A DNA stretch of 64,000 nt, from contig CAVQRC010000004.1 in the NCBI GenBank assembly GCA_963715045.1, positions 310,001 to 374,000 of the forward strand, in the 5' to 3' direction. The position numbers and the translations under genes are program-made. Position 1 is the first letter of the stretch; each line of letters starts with the position of its first letter. The notes below the pieces were generated by a model. It made no database searches. It was given only the letters and a program-made list of their open reading frames with translations, and was not told where the DNA came from. This document shows positions 54,814-63,755 of the stretch, piece after piece. The stretch is from CAVQRC01 sp963715045 (lineage in GTDB: Bacteria > Planctomycetota > Planctomycetia > Pirellulales > Lacipirellulaceae).

Positions 54814-55446
54814 ATGAACGTTTCGTCTTCCGACCCGCCGCCGGCCGGCGGCCCGGCCGCTTCCGATCGCTCGCTGCTGGCGCGGTTTCGAAAGGGTGAC
54901 GAAGACGCCGCGACGGCGTTGTATGTCCGCTATGCCAGTCGGCTGGAGCAGTTGGCGACGCGGAACACGGCCCGCCAGTTGGCCGCCCGGTTCGACCCCG
55001 ACGACGTGGTGCAAAGCGTGTTTCGTACATTCTTTCGCCGGGCGGCCGATGGGATGTACGACGTTCCCGCCGGAGAGGAATTGTGGCAGTTGTTGCTTGT
55101 GATTGCCTTGAACAAGGTTCGGCGTCTGTGCAATTTCCATCGCACGCAGAAACGCGACGTGCGTACCACGATCCGGCCCGAGTCGTTCGATGCCATCGAG
55201 GCATCGGCCCAGGGCGGTGGGGAGCAGTCCTTCGCAGTTCTGCAGATGGTCGTACAGGAGACGATCAACGAGTTGCCTGGCGACGAGCAAGGAATCATCG
55301 AACAACGTGTTGGTGGCATGACAGTCGACGAGATCGCGACCAACGTCACGCGGTCGAAGCGAAGTGTAGAGCGGATTCTGCAGCGGTTTCGGAGCCGCCT
55401 GCAGTATCGTCTCGATGAGGGCGATCGCCACCATGAACCTGCTTGA
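54814..55446 (+). CDS. ECF-like sigma factor (kinase-linked planctomycete type)
   Basis: The start at 54814 (MNVSSSDPPPAGG) follows an AGGA and gives 210 residues; 54778 is also possible. Region 2 has LLARFRKGDEDAATALYVRY and the DPDDVVQSVFRTFFRR helix. Region 4 has INELPGDEQGIIEQRVGGMT and VDEIATNVTRSKRSVERILQ. The kinase gene overlaps its end by 14 bases. Sigma plus Ser/Thr-kinase pairs are characteristic of planctomycetes. The kinase or its ligand probably controls sigma activity; no anti-sigma gene is present. Confidence 0.9.
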   Translation: MNVSSSDPPPAGGPAASDRSLLARFRKGDEDAATALYVRYASRLEQLATRNTARQLAARFDPDDVVQSVFRTFFRRAADGMYDVPAGEELWQLLLVIALNKVRRLCNFHRTQKRDVRTTIRPESFDAIEASAQGGGEQSFAVLQMVVQETINELPGDEQGIIEQRVGGMTVDEIATNVTRSKRSVERILQRFRSRLQYRLDEGDRHHEPA

Positions 55447-58445
55447 TCGAACCAGCGAGCACGACCTCGAAGCGGCCGTCAAGGCACTCGAGTCGGCCCA
55501 CTTCGCTGGGCAGGATGCCGATGTGGCCGAGCACGTCCCGCCCCGCGATCATCCCGGCTTTCTCGAGATCGCCACGGAGCTGATTCGCGTCGATATGGAA
55601 CTTCGCTGGAGCGGCCAACATCGCTGCGATACCGAGGAGTATCGCCGGCGACTGCCCGAAGTGTTTGACGACCGTGAAGCCCGCTCGGCGATCGTGTTCG
55701 AGGAGTACCGGTTGCGTAAACAGGCCGGTGAGGACGTTGCTGAAGCGGATTATGCCCGCCGCTTTGATATCGAGACGAGTGTCTGGCGAAATGGCGGGTC
55801 CACCTGGGCCGGGCCGACAGGCCAGGTCTGGGAGGATGTTGCCCAACTCGTGGACCGCGCCGGCACGTTGCCGGAAGTCGGCCACCGAGTTTTTGGATTC
55901 GAGCTGATTGAAGAACTCGGGCAGGGCGCCTTCGGTAAGGTTTTTCTCGCTCGTCAGGCAGGGCTGGCCGATCGTCGTGTAGTCGTCAAAGTGATTTCTA
56001 CGGGCTCCGATGAACCAACCCGGCTCGCCGAACTTCAGCACACTCACATTGTGCCAATCTTTTCCGTGCATCGGGACGAGTCCTGGCAGGGCATCTGCAT
56101 GCCCTACTTCGGGCGGACGACGCTGGGACACGTGCTCGGTGACGACCCGAGTTCGCCAGATGCCTCCGCGGCTCCTGCTGGAGTGGCACGCGTCAGCTGG
56201 GCCCTGCGGATCGCCTGTGACGTGGCCCATGGTCTCGCCCATGCCCATGAACGGGGGATCGTGCATCGCGACATCAAGCCTGCCAATATCCTCCTCGCCG
56301 ATGACGGGCGGGCAATGTTGCTCGATTTCAATCTCTCGGACCGTAACGTCGTCGGAGGATGTGCGAATCTATTCGTGGGCGGCACTCTGCCCTATATGTC
56401 GCCGGAACAGTTGGAGTCGATCGATCGCGGCAACCGGGTGGGATTCACTGCCGACGTGTTCAGTCTGGGTGCGGTGCTGTTCGAAATGCTCACCCGCGAT
56501 CGGCCGTTTGTGGTGCCGCGGCAGCAGGACCTGGGCGGGGCGGTTGAGCAAATGTTGGCCAGCCGTCGGCAGGGCCCGCCTCGGCTGCGTTCCGGCGATG
56601 CGTTCATCCCGCCTTCGTTGGCAGCGATCGTACAGAAATGTCTTGCTCCCGAACCGGCTCAGCGTTACCCGTCGGCGTCCGAATTGGCCGACGATCTCGC
56701 GGCCCAGCTGGACGACCGACCGCTGGTCCACACCCCGAACCCGTCCATACGGGAACGGTTGGCCAAGTGGGGCCGCCGTCATCCGCGGCTTACTTCGGGC
56801 GGTTCCGTAGCGGCTGTGGTGGGTACGATTGCGATGCTGCTCGCCGCAATGTGGTGGGGTAGCTACCAGCGACTCGAAAACGCTCCAGGCACGCCAGGAC
56901 CTGCAAGCGTTCCTGGCGTCTTCGCTCGAGACGCAGATGGCGTTGACCGCCGTCGATCTGCCGGACGATGTCGCTTCGTCCGCTTTGTCGCGAGCCGTCC
57001 AGGAGCTCGAGCACTATCAAGTTGGCAGGGAGCGATGGCGGGCGAACGATCGCTATTCCCGCTTGAGCCCGCTCGAGCAGCGGGAGCTCGACGAGCGGTT
57101 GTTTTCTCTCGCCTATTTGTCTGCCCGCAACAGCACCGCCCGCGCGGCCCGCATGCGAGGTAAGCCGCAGAGCGAGATGCTCCGACGCGCCAGCCGCCTC
57201 GTCGATCAAGCCCTCGAGGTCGGGGGCCAGGATCGACCTGCAGCCATGCAATTGCAACGCGAGCTCATGCGGCCCGACGCACACCAGGTTCAGCCAGCCA
57301 CCCTTCAAGACGGCGAGTTCGTGTTCGCCGACGCCTACCTGGCGGCGACCGAGTCGCTCCGCCGGAAAAACTGGGTTGCCGCCGAAACCAGGTTAAACGA
57401 AGTGCTGGCATCCCGGCCGCATGACGAGGCCGCCTGGCTGGCCTTGGGACTGGCCCAAGTCGGACAAGGCGATTTGGCAGACGCGGAAGCCAACCTGTCG
57501 ATGTCGATCCGTCTCCGGCCCAGTACAGTGATCGGGCATCTCCGCCGCGGCGAGCTCCGCCTTGAAGCCCGACATTTTGCCGCTGCGCTCGACGACCTGA
57601 ACGTCGTTATCCACCGCCGGCCTGAGCTTGCGACACCGTACGCCTACCGAGGAATGGCCCACTACGGCCTCGGCGAACTCGAGCTGGCCATTGCCGACAT
57701 CAGCCGGGCGATTGAGCATGGCTCCCCCGAAACGAGGCTGTATTTCATTCGTAGCCGATGGCGGCAGCAACTTGGCGATGATGCCGGCAGTGCGGCGGAT
57801 CGCGAGGCGGGTCTCCGCCAGATACCGGGCGAGGAGAAAGGCTGGCTGGCCCGCGGTATCGCGCAGCTCAAGACCGATCCTCAGGCCGCCGTCGCCGACT
57901 TCCAACAGGCTCTGGAGCTGAATCCGGATTCGGTCGACGCACTCCGCAATATTGCCTATGCCTACGCGGAGCCACTTCAGGACCCTCGGCAGGCGATCGA
58001 GCTGTTCGACATCATTCTTGCGTCCGACCCGGATCATGTACCGATTCGGGCGGCCCGGGCGGTGCTCTCTGCACGCATCGGTAATCGGGAGCAGGCGCTT
58101 CGCGACATCGAAATCGTGACCCGGGGGAACCTCGATGCGAAGGGGCTGCTCCAGGTGGCGAGCGTTTACTCGATTCTCTCCACCCGGCGGCCTGCCGATG
58201 GCCGCGCGGCCGTAACGTGGCTCGCTCGGGCGATTCTCCAGGACCCGCGGATTGCCCGGCTCGCCGCCGTCGACTCCGACCTCGTACCGATCTCGAATCG
58301 AGAGGACTTCATCGCCATCCTGCACGCCGCCACGGAGCTCAAAGCAGTTGCCGTCGGCAATGCGAATGGAAATGAGTCGATCGATGCGGAAGATGACGCA
58401 GCAAGTGCACCACGAATATCGCATCACCCCGAAGCAGCACCATGA
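55433..58445 (+). CDS. Membrane Ser/Thr protein kinase with C-terminal TPR domain, frameshifted near 56885
   Basis: The start at 55433 (MNLLDRTSEHDLEAAV) overlaps the sigma gene. Residues 1-150 are helical. The kinase domain follows: G-loop EELGQGAFGKVFLARQ, the Lys in RRVVVKVI, catalytic loop IVHRDIKPANILL, and MLLDFNLSD, where DFN replaces DFG. LPYMSPEQLE and DVFSLGAVLFEMLTRDRPF follow. A membrane helix (SVAAVVGTIAMLLAAMW) separates an outer TPR domain that lies in the next frame, for example AETRLNEVLASRPHDEAAWL and DDLNVVIHRRPELATPYAYR. Dropping one C at 56885-56886 joins them into 1003 residues. The outside TPRs may sense a protein signal and the inside kinase may act on the sigma factor. 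That is inference. Confidence 0.9.
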
Positions 58446-61219
58446 GATTTGTCCGTCGCACGCCGCGACCTGCCCACGGTTATCGCCCGCATTTCGAGCC
58501 GCTTGAACCTCGCGTGCTGCTGGACGGCGAAGGCATCGTGACCGGCTACGATGCGTATTTCACGCTCAGCTTCGCTCCCGATGGCACCGACGCGGCCCGC
58601 CAGACCTCGGCACTCTACTCCCGACTGGCGGCCGTTGGCGATGAGAGTGCCTGGCAAGCGGTGATTCTCGACGCCTTTGAAACCTGGGCCCGCGAGACGA
58701 ACGCCGATATCGGCGTCGTCGCCGACAACGGAGATGCGTTCGGGGCACCCGGCACGACGCGGGATGATCCACGATTCGGTGATATCCGCATCGGCGCGAT
58801 CGCGATGGCGCCGAACCGCGGCGCAATCTCCGTGCCGGCCGATCAGGTATTCTCCGGGACCTGGGCCGGCGATGTCCTGATCAATACGAACTTCAACTTC
58901 ACGAGCCTGGACGATCTGTATTCTGTGATGCTCCACGAGGCAGGGCACGTTTTCGGGCTTAACAATAGCAGCGATCCCGCGTCGCCGATGCACGATGGCG
59001 CGATGATTCCGACGGCGACGCTACCCACGGCGGCCGACCTCAACGCGCTTCGGCAACTGCACGGTACGCGGTCTGCCGACTTGAATGAACTTGAAGATGG
59101 TTCAAACGGAACGTTTGCCACGGCGACGCATCTCGAAACCGGTCAGGCCATCGACGACGTCGACGGATCCGCGCCGACCATTGTGTATGGCGACATTACG
59201 GAACCGACCGATACCGATTTTTACCGGGTTGAGGTGCCAGAAAGTTATGACGGGCCCGCTACGATCCGGTTGAGAACCGACGGAATCAGCACGCTGGTGC
59301 CAAATCTCAGAGTCTACGATCGAGATCAGCAACTCCTGGGTCAACTGCAAGGAACGACGTGGGCGGGCAATAATTTCGCGATCGAACTGCAGCCGGTGTC
59401 CGGGAAACTGTTCCTCGAGGTCGCGGCCGCGACACCAGGACAGCATGACGTCGGTGGCTATTCCCTGACCGTGTCCTTCGATGATCTGAACATGATCGAT
59501 GACACGCTGATCGCGGAAGTAAGTGCGGGGGGCGTGTACCGATTCGTCGAAGCGGAAGATCTGGCTGAGATCTTCACCGCCGACGAGGACGACGACGACT
59601 TCAACGAAGACCGGCACTCCGATGACGACCTCCAAAGTGGCACTGTGTTGAGGGGTCCAGACGGTTTCGTCGAGCGAACCCGATACGAGACGATTGCCAG
59701 CATTACGGACTCCACGGACGTCGATTACTATCGTCTCGAGTCGCCGCCGCCGGAGCTTGCTGCCGACGTAATGACGGTGACGGTTCGCTCGCTTGATTCC
59801 GCTGGTTTGATCCCTGCGCTCGATATCTTCGACGAGAACGATGTGCGGTTGCCATTCAGCGTGCTCGCAAGTGGCAACGGAGAACTCATCGTCCAGCTTG
59901 CGGATGTCGCATCCGAGACGAATTTGAACCTGGCCGTGACGGCCGCCTCGTCGGCTGGGCCGTTCGCATCCGGCAACTACGCCTTGACGGTGGCCTTCGG
60001 TAGCGTGGCGGCAACGCTCGAGGAGTTTGCCTCGGGCGAATTGACCAGCAACGAAGTGCTGGCCGCGCACACTATTTTCATCGCCGAGACAACGCTCTTT
60101 CAGTTTCTCGTGTCGGCCACCTCGAATTCCCAGGGTGGCATCATGGCGACGTTGCTCGCAGAAGACCAAACCGAGCTCTACAAAGTCTTTGTGGCAACTG
60201 GTGAAGGTCGCAGCGACCGGGGTGTGTTGCTCCCGCCGGGTACCTACTCGATGCAGCTGGCATCTCTGCCCGGCGGTATTCCCGGTATTCCCGTCTCCTA
60301 CTCGGTGCAAGGCTTGAAGCTCAATGAGAACTTCTCGATCGACCCCATTGATCCGACTCAGGAACTGCCGTTTCGATGCCAGGAAGGCGACGCCTTCTGT
60401 TATCCCGGTGGCAATACGAGCAACGATACTTACCTCTGGGAACAGGCGGTCGGCGTTCCTGGTGGAGTGCCGATTGCTCCCCCGACGGTACCTGGTGTTC
60501 TCGCCGGAGACTGGTGGTCATGGATCTGGGCCTCGACGCCACTGGGATCGCCCCCGCTGACGACTCCGGAACGCTTTTCGATGACGCCGGACGTCAGCTT
60601 GCGAGTGAATTCCGCAGAGGGCGTGCTGAGCAACGACTTCGACCCCGATGGCGTACCGGTCGTGGCCTTATTGATCGAGCCTCCCGCGCAGGGAACCCTG
60701 CAGCTTTCGCTTGACGGCGGCTTCGAGTTCGTTCCTCCCCCCGGTTTCACCGGAACGCAGACCTTCACGTATGTCGCCTATGACTTTCAGATGCTTTCGA
60801 GCCCCGTGGAAGTCACGATCGACGTCGTCTTGCCAGGTGATTTCGATGCCAACGGAGCCGTCAACGGAGATGACTTCCTGGTCTGGCAGAGCCACTTCGG
60901 TGTTGCTGTGGGAGCGACGCCCGCTCAGGGCGATGGGGACGGCGACGGTGATGTGGATGGCGAAGACTTCTTGATCTGGCAGTCGGCGATGATCCCTGCG
61001 GCGACTGGTGGCAGCGGAGCGAGTACTGCGGCGGAGAAATCCGCGGATGCGAGTCGCATTGATTTTCGTCAGACAGCGTCGCGAAGCGTTGCTTCGCTTC
61101 ACAGCCGACGGGAAGGAGAACTGCGCACCGACGCGAAATACCGCGATGTCGTTTTCGAGACCGCGTTCGATGGCTCCGAAAGGCTGCGGCATCGCGGCGG
61201 GCCCCTTAACGCGCGATAA
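58442..61219 (+). CDS. LEPR-XLL surface protein with metalloprotease-like and EF-hand domains
   Basis: This 925-residue protein starts at an ATG overlapping the kinase stop as ATGA. The N-terminus has the planctomycete export signature FEPLEPRVLLDGEG. A matrixin-like domain (about 40-205) has VMLHEAGHVFGLNNSS and a Met-turn-like SPMHDG. The third zinc ligand position is Asn instead of His. Two PPC-like beta domains follow (TDFYRVEVPESYDGPATIRL and TDVDYYRLESPPPE). A tandem-strand domain (EGVLSNDFDPDGVPVVALLI) and paired EF-hands (DFDANGAVNGDDFLVWQSHF) complete it. There is no PEP-CTERM tail. It is the likely output or partner of the sigma-kinase pair. Confidence 0.9.
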   Translation: MRFVRRTPRPAHGYRPHFEPLEPRVLLDGEGIVTGYDAYFTLSFAPDGTDAARQTSALYSRLAAVGDESAWQAVILDAFETWARETNADIGVVADNGDAFGAPGTTRDDPRFGDIRIGAIAMAPNRGAISVPADQVFSGTWAGDVLINTNFNFTSLDDLYSVMLHEAGHVFGLNNSSDPASPMHDGAMIPTATLPTAADLNALRQLHGTRSADLNELEDGSNGTFATATHLETGQAIDDVDGSAPTIVYGDITEPTDTDFYRVEVPESYDGPATIRLRTDGISTLVPNLRVYDRDQQLLGQLQGTTWAGNNFAIELQPVSGKLFLEVAAATPGQHDVGGYSLTVSFDDLNMIDDTLIAEVSAGGVYRFVEAEDLAEIFTADEDDDDFNEDRHSDDDLQSGTVLRGPDGFVERTRYETIASITDSTDVDYYRLESPPPELAADVMTVTVRSLDSAGLIPALDIFDENDVRLPFSVLASGNGELIVQLADVASETNLNLAVTAASSAGPFASGNYALTVAFGSVAATLEEFASGELTSNEVLAAHTIFIAETTLFQFLVSATSNSQGGIMATLLAEDQTELYKVFVATGEGRSDRGVLLPPGTYSMQLASLPGGIPGIPVSYSVQGLKLNENFSIDPIDPTQELPFRCQEGDAFCYPGGNTSNDTYLWEQAVGVPGGVPIAPPTVPGVLAGDWWSWIWASTPLGSPPLTTPERFSMTPDVSLRVNSAEGVLSNDFDPDGVPVVALLIEPPAQGTLQLSLDGGFEFVPPPGFTGTQTFTYVAYDFQMLSSPVEVTIDVVLPGDFDANGAVNGDDFLVWQSHFGVAVGATPAQGDGDGDGDVDGEDFLIWQSAMIPAATGGSGASTAAEKSADASRIDFRQTASRSVASLHSRREGELRTDAKYRDVVFETAFDGSERLRHRGGPLNAR

Positions 61220-61293
61220 TTGACCGCACTCGTCCGGATGTCACTTGGCCACCGCAAATGCCATTCGCGAAAGTGCCGAGGTCGATTTCAGCC

Positions 61294-61795
61294 TCCGCGC
61301 ACGACGAACAGACCCCCACGAGCTTGCTCGTGCGGTGAATGAGGTCACTGGCTAACCGCGGCGTCGCCGCCGACAGTAGCCGGCCGCGACAGGAGCCTGC
61401 ACGGACCGCCCCGTGGGACCGCCCAGCGGATCCCCTGAAACGAAACGAAACGAAACGTTCGCTTCGCGAACGCCTGCCTGAGAGATCAGCCGGCGAAGCC
61501 GGCTGCCCCGTTTGGCGGCTTCGCCTCGAGAGAATCCGGGAAACACCTCGTTCGCGAAGCGAACGATCACGGGCGGGCTGAGACGTTCGGAGGGAGACTC
61601 GTCTCAAAGCAAGTATCGAGAGGAACTGCGTGACCGGGTGTGCGCGAGGCCCATTTGTTCTCTCACGACCGCCGCTTAGCCAGTGACCTGATTCACCCCG
61701 GAGCAAGCTCCGAGGGGTCTGTCCTCATCACGTAGCCAACAACTTTCCCTTTCGTCCCTTGTGTCCCTTCCTGCCGAGGCGTTCACGACCACGGA
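61294..61795. repeat. ~400-bp structured inverted-repeat element, copy B
   Basis: The core 61309-61721 is bounded by CAGACCCC and GGGGTCTG and matches copy A (41899-42298) along its length. Differences include CGCGGCG for CGCG, and AAACG repeated four times before GTTCGCTTCGCGAAC instead of twice. Compensated hairpins are kept: ACGAGCTTGCTCGT here against ACGAGCTCGCTCGT in copy A. It fills most of the 671-base gap between the LEPR-XLL gene and the second PEP-CTERM gene, where I see no other feature. Confidence 0.9.
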
Positions 61796-61890
61796 ACTTA
61801 ACCGCACGTAGCTTGTACGCGATGGGTCAACGCCCGCTGCTGGGAAGGGAAACCATCGTGCGGAGTTGGCTGCTTACCACGACAATTCTC

Positions 61891-63343
61891 TTAGCTTTGC
61901 CGACGACGTGCCGCGGAGAAGGCCATCATGGCAAGCAGGCACAGCATCGAAGACGTCGGCTCGGGCACTCCCTGGCCGCTTCCGACCCCCCCGGAATTGC
62001 CAAACTGGGACTGCCAGATCAAGAAGTCGTCGCCGTCGACGTTGCCGTCGCCGTTGGCATCTCCGTTGCTCTGGGTCGCCCCACCAGCGGTCCCGAACCC
62101 GCTCTGCCAGATCAGAAAGTCGTCGCCGTTAACCATCCCGTCTTTGTTGAAGTCGGCCTCGTCGAAGAGCACCGCCACGACCGGCTCGTGGATCCCGAGC
62201 TTGTAGGCGATGAAGTCCAAATCAAAGGCTCCGAACAGACCGTTGTCGTTGACGCCAAATTCGAGAAAAGCGCTTTGCTCGTTCGCATACGATGTGTTTC
62301 CTGAGCTCGTTGCCGTCACGTTGAATTCGGTGAACTCGGGATTGCCCTGTTCGTCGACCTGACCGTCCATGTAGATCTTCACCCGGTGGGTGCCGCTGGC
62401 GCCGCCGTTGTCCTCGATCGTGATCCAGAATTCGTGCCAATCGCCAAGCTCTTCCTCGGGGATTTCCAACAGGTTCAAGGTGCCGCCGCTTTCGAAATCA
62501 ACGTTGCCATTGGCCGTATTGCCGTTGCGGTTGTTCATCACCAGACCGCCACTTCCACTTCCGGTCGTGTACAGCGAGCCGGGTGCGAGCGTTACAATGT
62601 CTTCGATGTCGGCCGCGGAAATCAGCGAAAAGGCAATCCCGCTGTCCTTGTTGACGAGGTCGCCGAATTCGTCGAAGACCTGGTTCTGGGCCAGCGTGAT
62701 CATGCCCCGCCCCTCGTTGTGGATGGGCAGGCCACGGAGCCGCTGGGGATCGTCTTGCGGCAGCCAGGGGAGGACCACCGGATTGCCGTCGCCGTCGACG
62801 GTGTAGATATCGTCGAGCGGTCCGGAATTGGGAATTCTCATCCGAAACGACAGCGTGACGCCATTGTCGAGATACAACTGATCGTTTCCAAGGACATCGT
62901 CCTGAGCCATGTCATGTCCGAAATAGACGCGGCGGTTCGTGTTGGATGGGTCGCTGAGCCTGTTGCCAACCGTGATCCTCCGGGTTGCCGGCATCTTGAA
63001 TCCGCAAATAGTCGCGGTCGCCATCAAAGAAAACCCCCGCTCCCCCGGGCGACGTACCGAGCGGGCCCCCTTCGGCGGTACTGGCTGGACCACTTGCGGC
63101 CAAGGGATCACTGAGAGGTGCCCCGGGCGCCGTGCCGTCCCACTTATCTCCCTGGTCGTGGCTGTAAGTGCCGTCTAATGCCTGCTGGGCGCCAGTGCCG
63201 AACCCGGGCAGTAGCTCGAATTCATTCACCGATCCATTGAAGTTGCCCTGGTAGCTGTAATTCCAGCCGTCGACCGGATCCAGGAAACTCACGCCGGTTT
63301 GCGCGGACAAAATCGAGGCGTAACCGCTGGCCAGCAATACCAC
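61891..63343 (-). CDS. PEP-CTERM surface protein with EF-hand module, frameshifted near 62980
   Basis: The likely start is a GTG at 63343 within a short hydrophobic leader (VVLLASGYASILSAQTG). No ATG is available upstream in frame before a stop, so the start is uncertain. The N-terminal part (FLDPVDGWNYSYQGNFNGSV, GVFFDGDRDYLRIQDAGNP) ends in a frame break. It resumes with ITVGNRLSDPSNTNRRVYFG, then a concanavalin/LamG-like region (LGDWHEFWITIEDNGGASG, HRVKIYMDGQ). Two EF-hand loops (DFNKDGMVNGDDFLIWQSGF and DANGDGNVDGDDFLIWQSQF) precede VPEPTSSMLCLLAMMAFSAA and RRRQS, a PEP-CTERM signal. Skipping one base near AACCCGGAGGATC gives 483 residues. It is probably an exosortase-sorted carbohydrate-binding protein. 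Confidence 0.85.
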
Positions 63344-63755
63344 GGCGACGCGAATTCCCTGCGCTCTAAGATCTGCTGGACAACATCTAGGGGACCACCT
63401 CTGTAGAAACCCAATTGGAACGTGAAAAGCCCATCCGCCGCTGAGTCAGGCCCTATTGTACGGCGTTCTCGAGTCAGCTCAAATTTCTGGTCGTGGCGGA
63501 GGTCGCTGGGGTTTTCCTGCCGACCAGCGATTTGGTTCCTCTTCCAAAACCACCGTGAACGTGGCTCACGGCCGGGGAATTCGGTAGCTGTGGCCTATTC
63601 TGGGATCGGCTCTTGGACAGGGCTGCGACGCTGGATCATCCGTCGGGATTGCGTTTCTCCGCGGGGCCGGGGGGCTCAACCGCAACGGCTCGACTCCCAA
63701 TGCAAACGCCTGGGAAGATCTTTGCCGGTCACCGTCAGGGCTGGCCCTCGCTCGC
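63344..63755. other. Intergenic region holding hairpin repeat copy 5
   Basis: These 412 bases lie between two minus-strand genes. Apart from the repeat at 63534-63614 I see nothing recognisable. Confidence 0.45.
63534..63614 (+). repeat. 78-bp hairpin repeat, copy 5
   Basis: GGTTCCTCTTCCAAAACC at the left end and TTCTGGGATCGGCTCTT at the right, with the core CACGGCCGGGGAATTCGGTA. This is the most diverged copy at its left end. It follows the stop of the window-edge gene (63756). Confidence 0.8.

Noticed and set aside
61206..61706. 166-residue minus-strand open frame in the structured element, similar to 41942-42283
   Set aside because: The similarity comes from the DNA repeat itself. The copies differ by +3 and +10 bases, so the frame is not conserved, and the frame crosses perfect hairpins.
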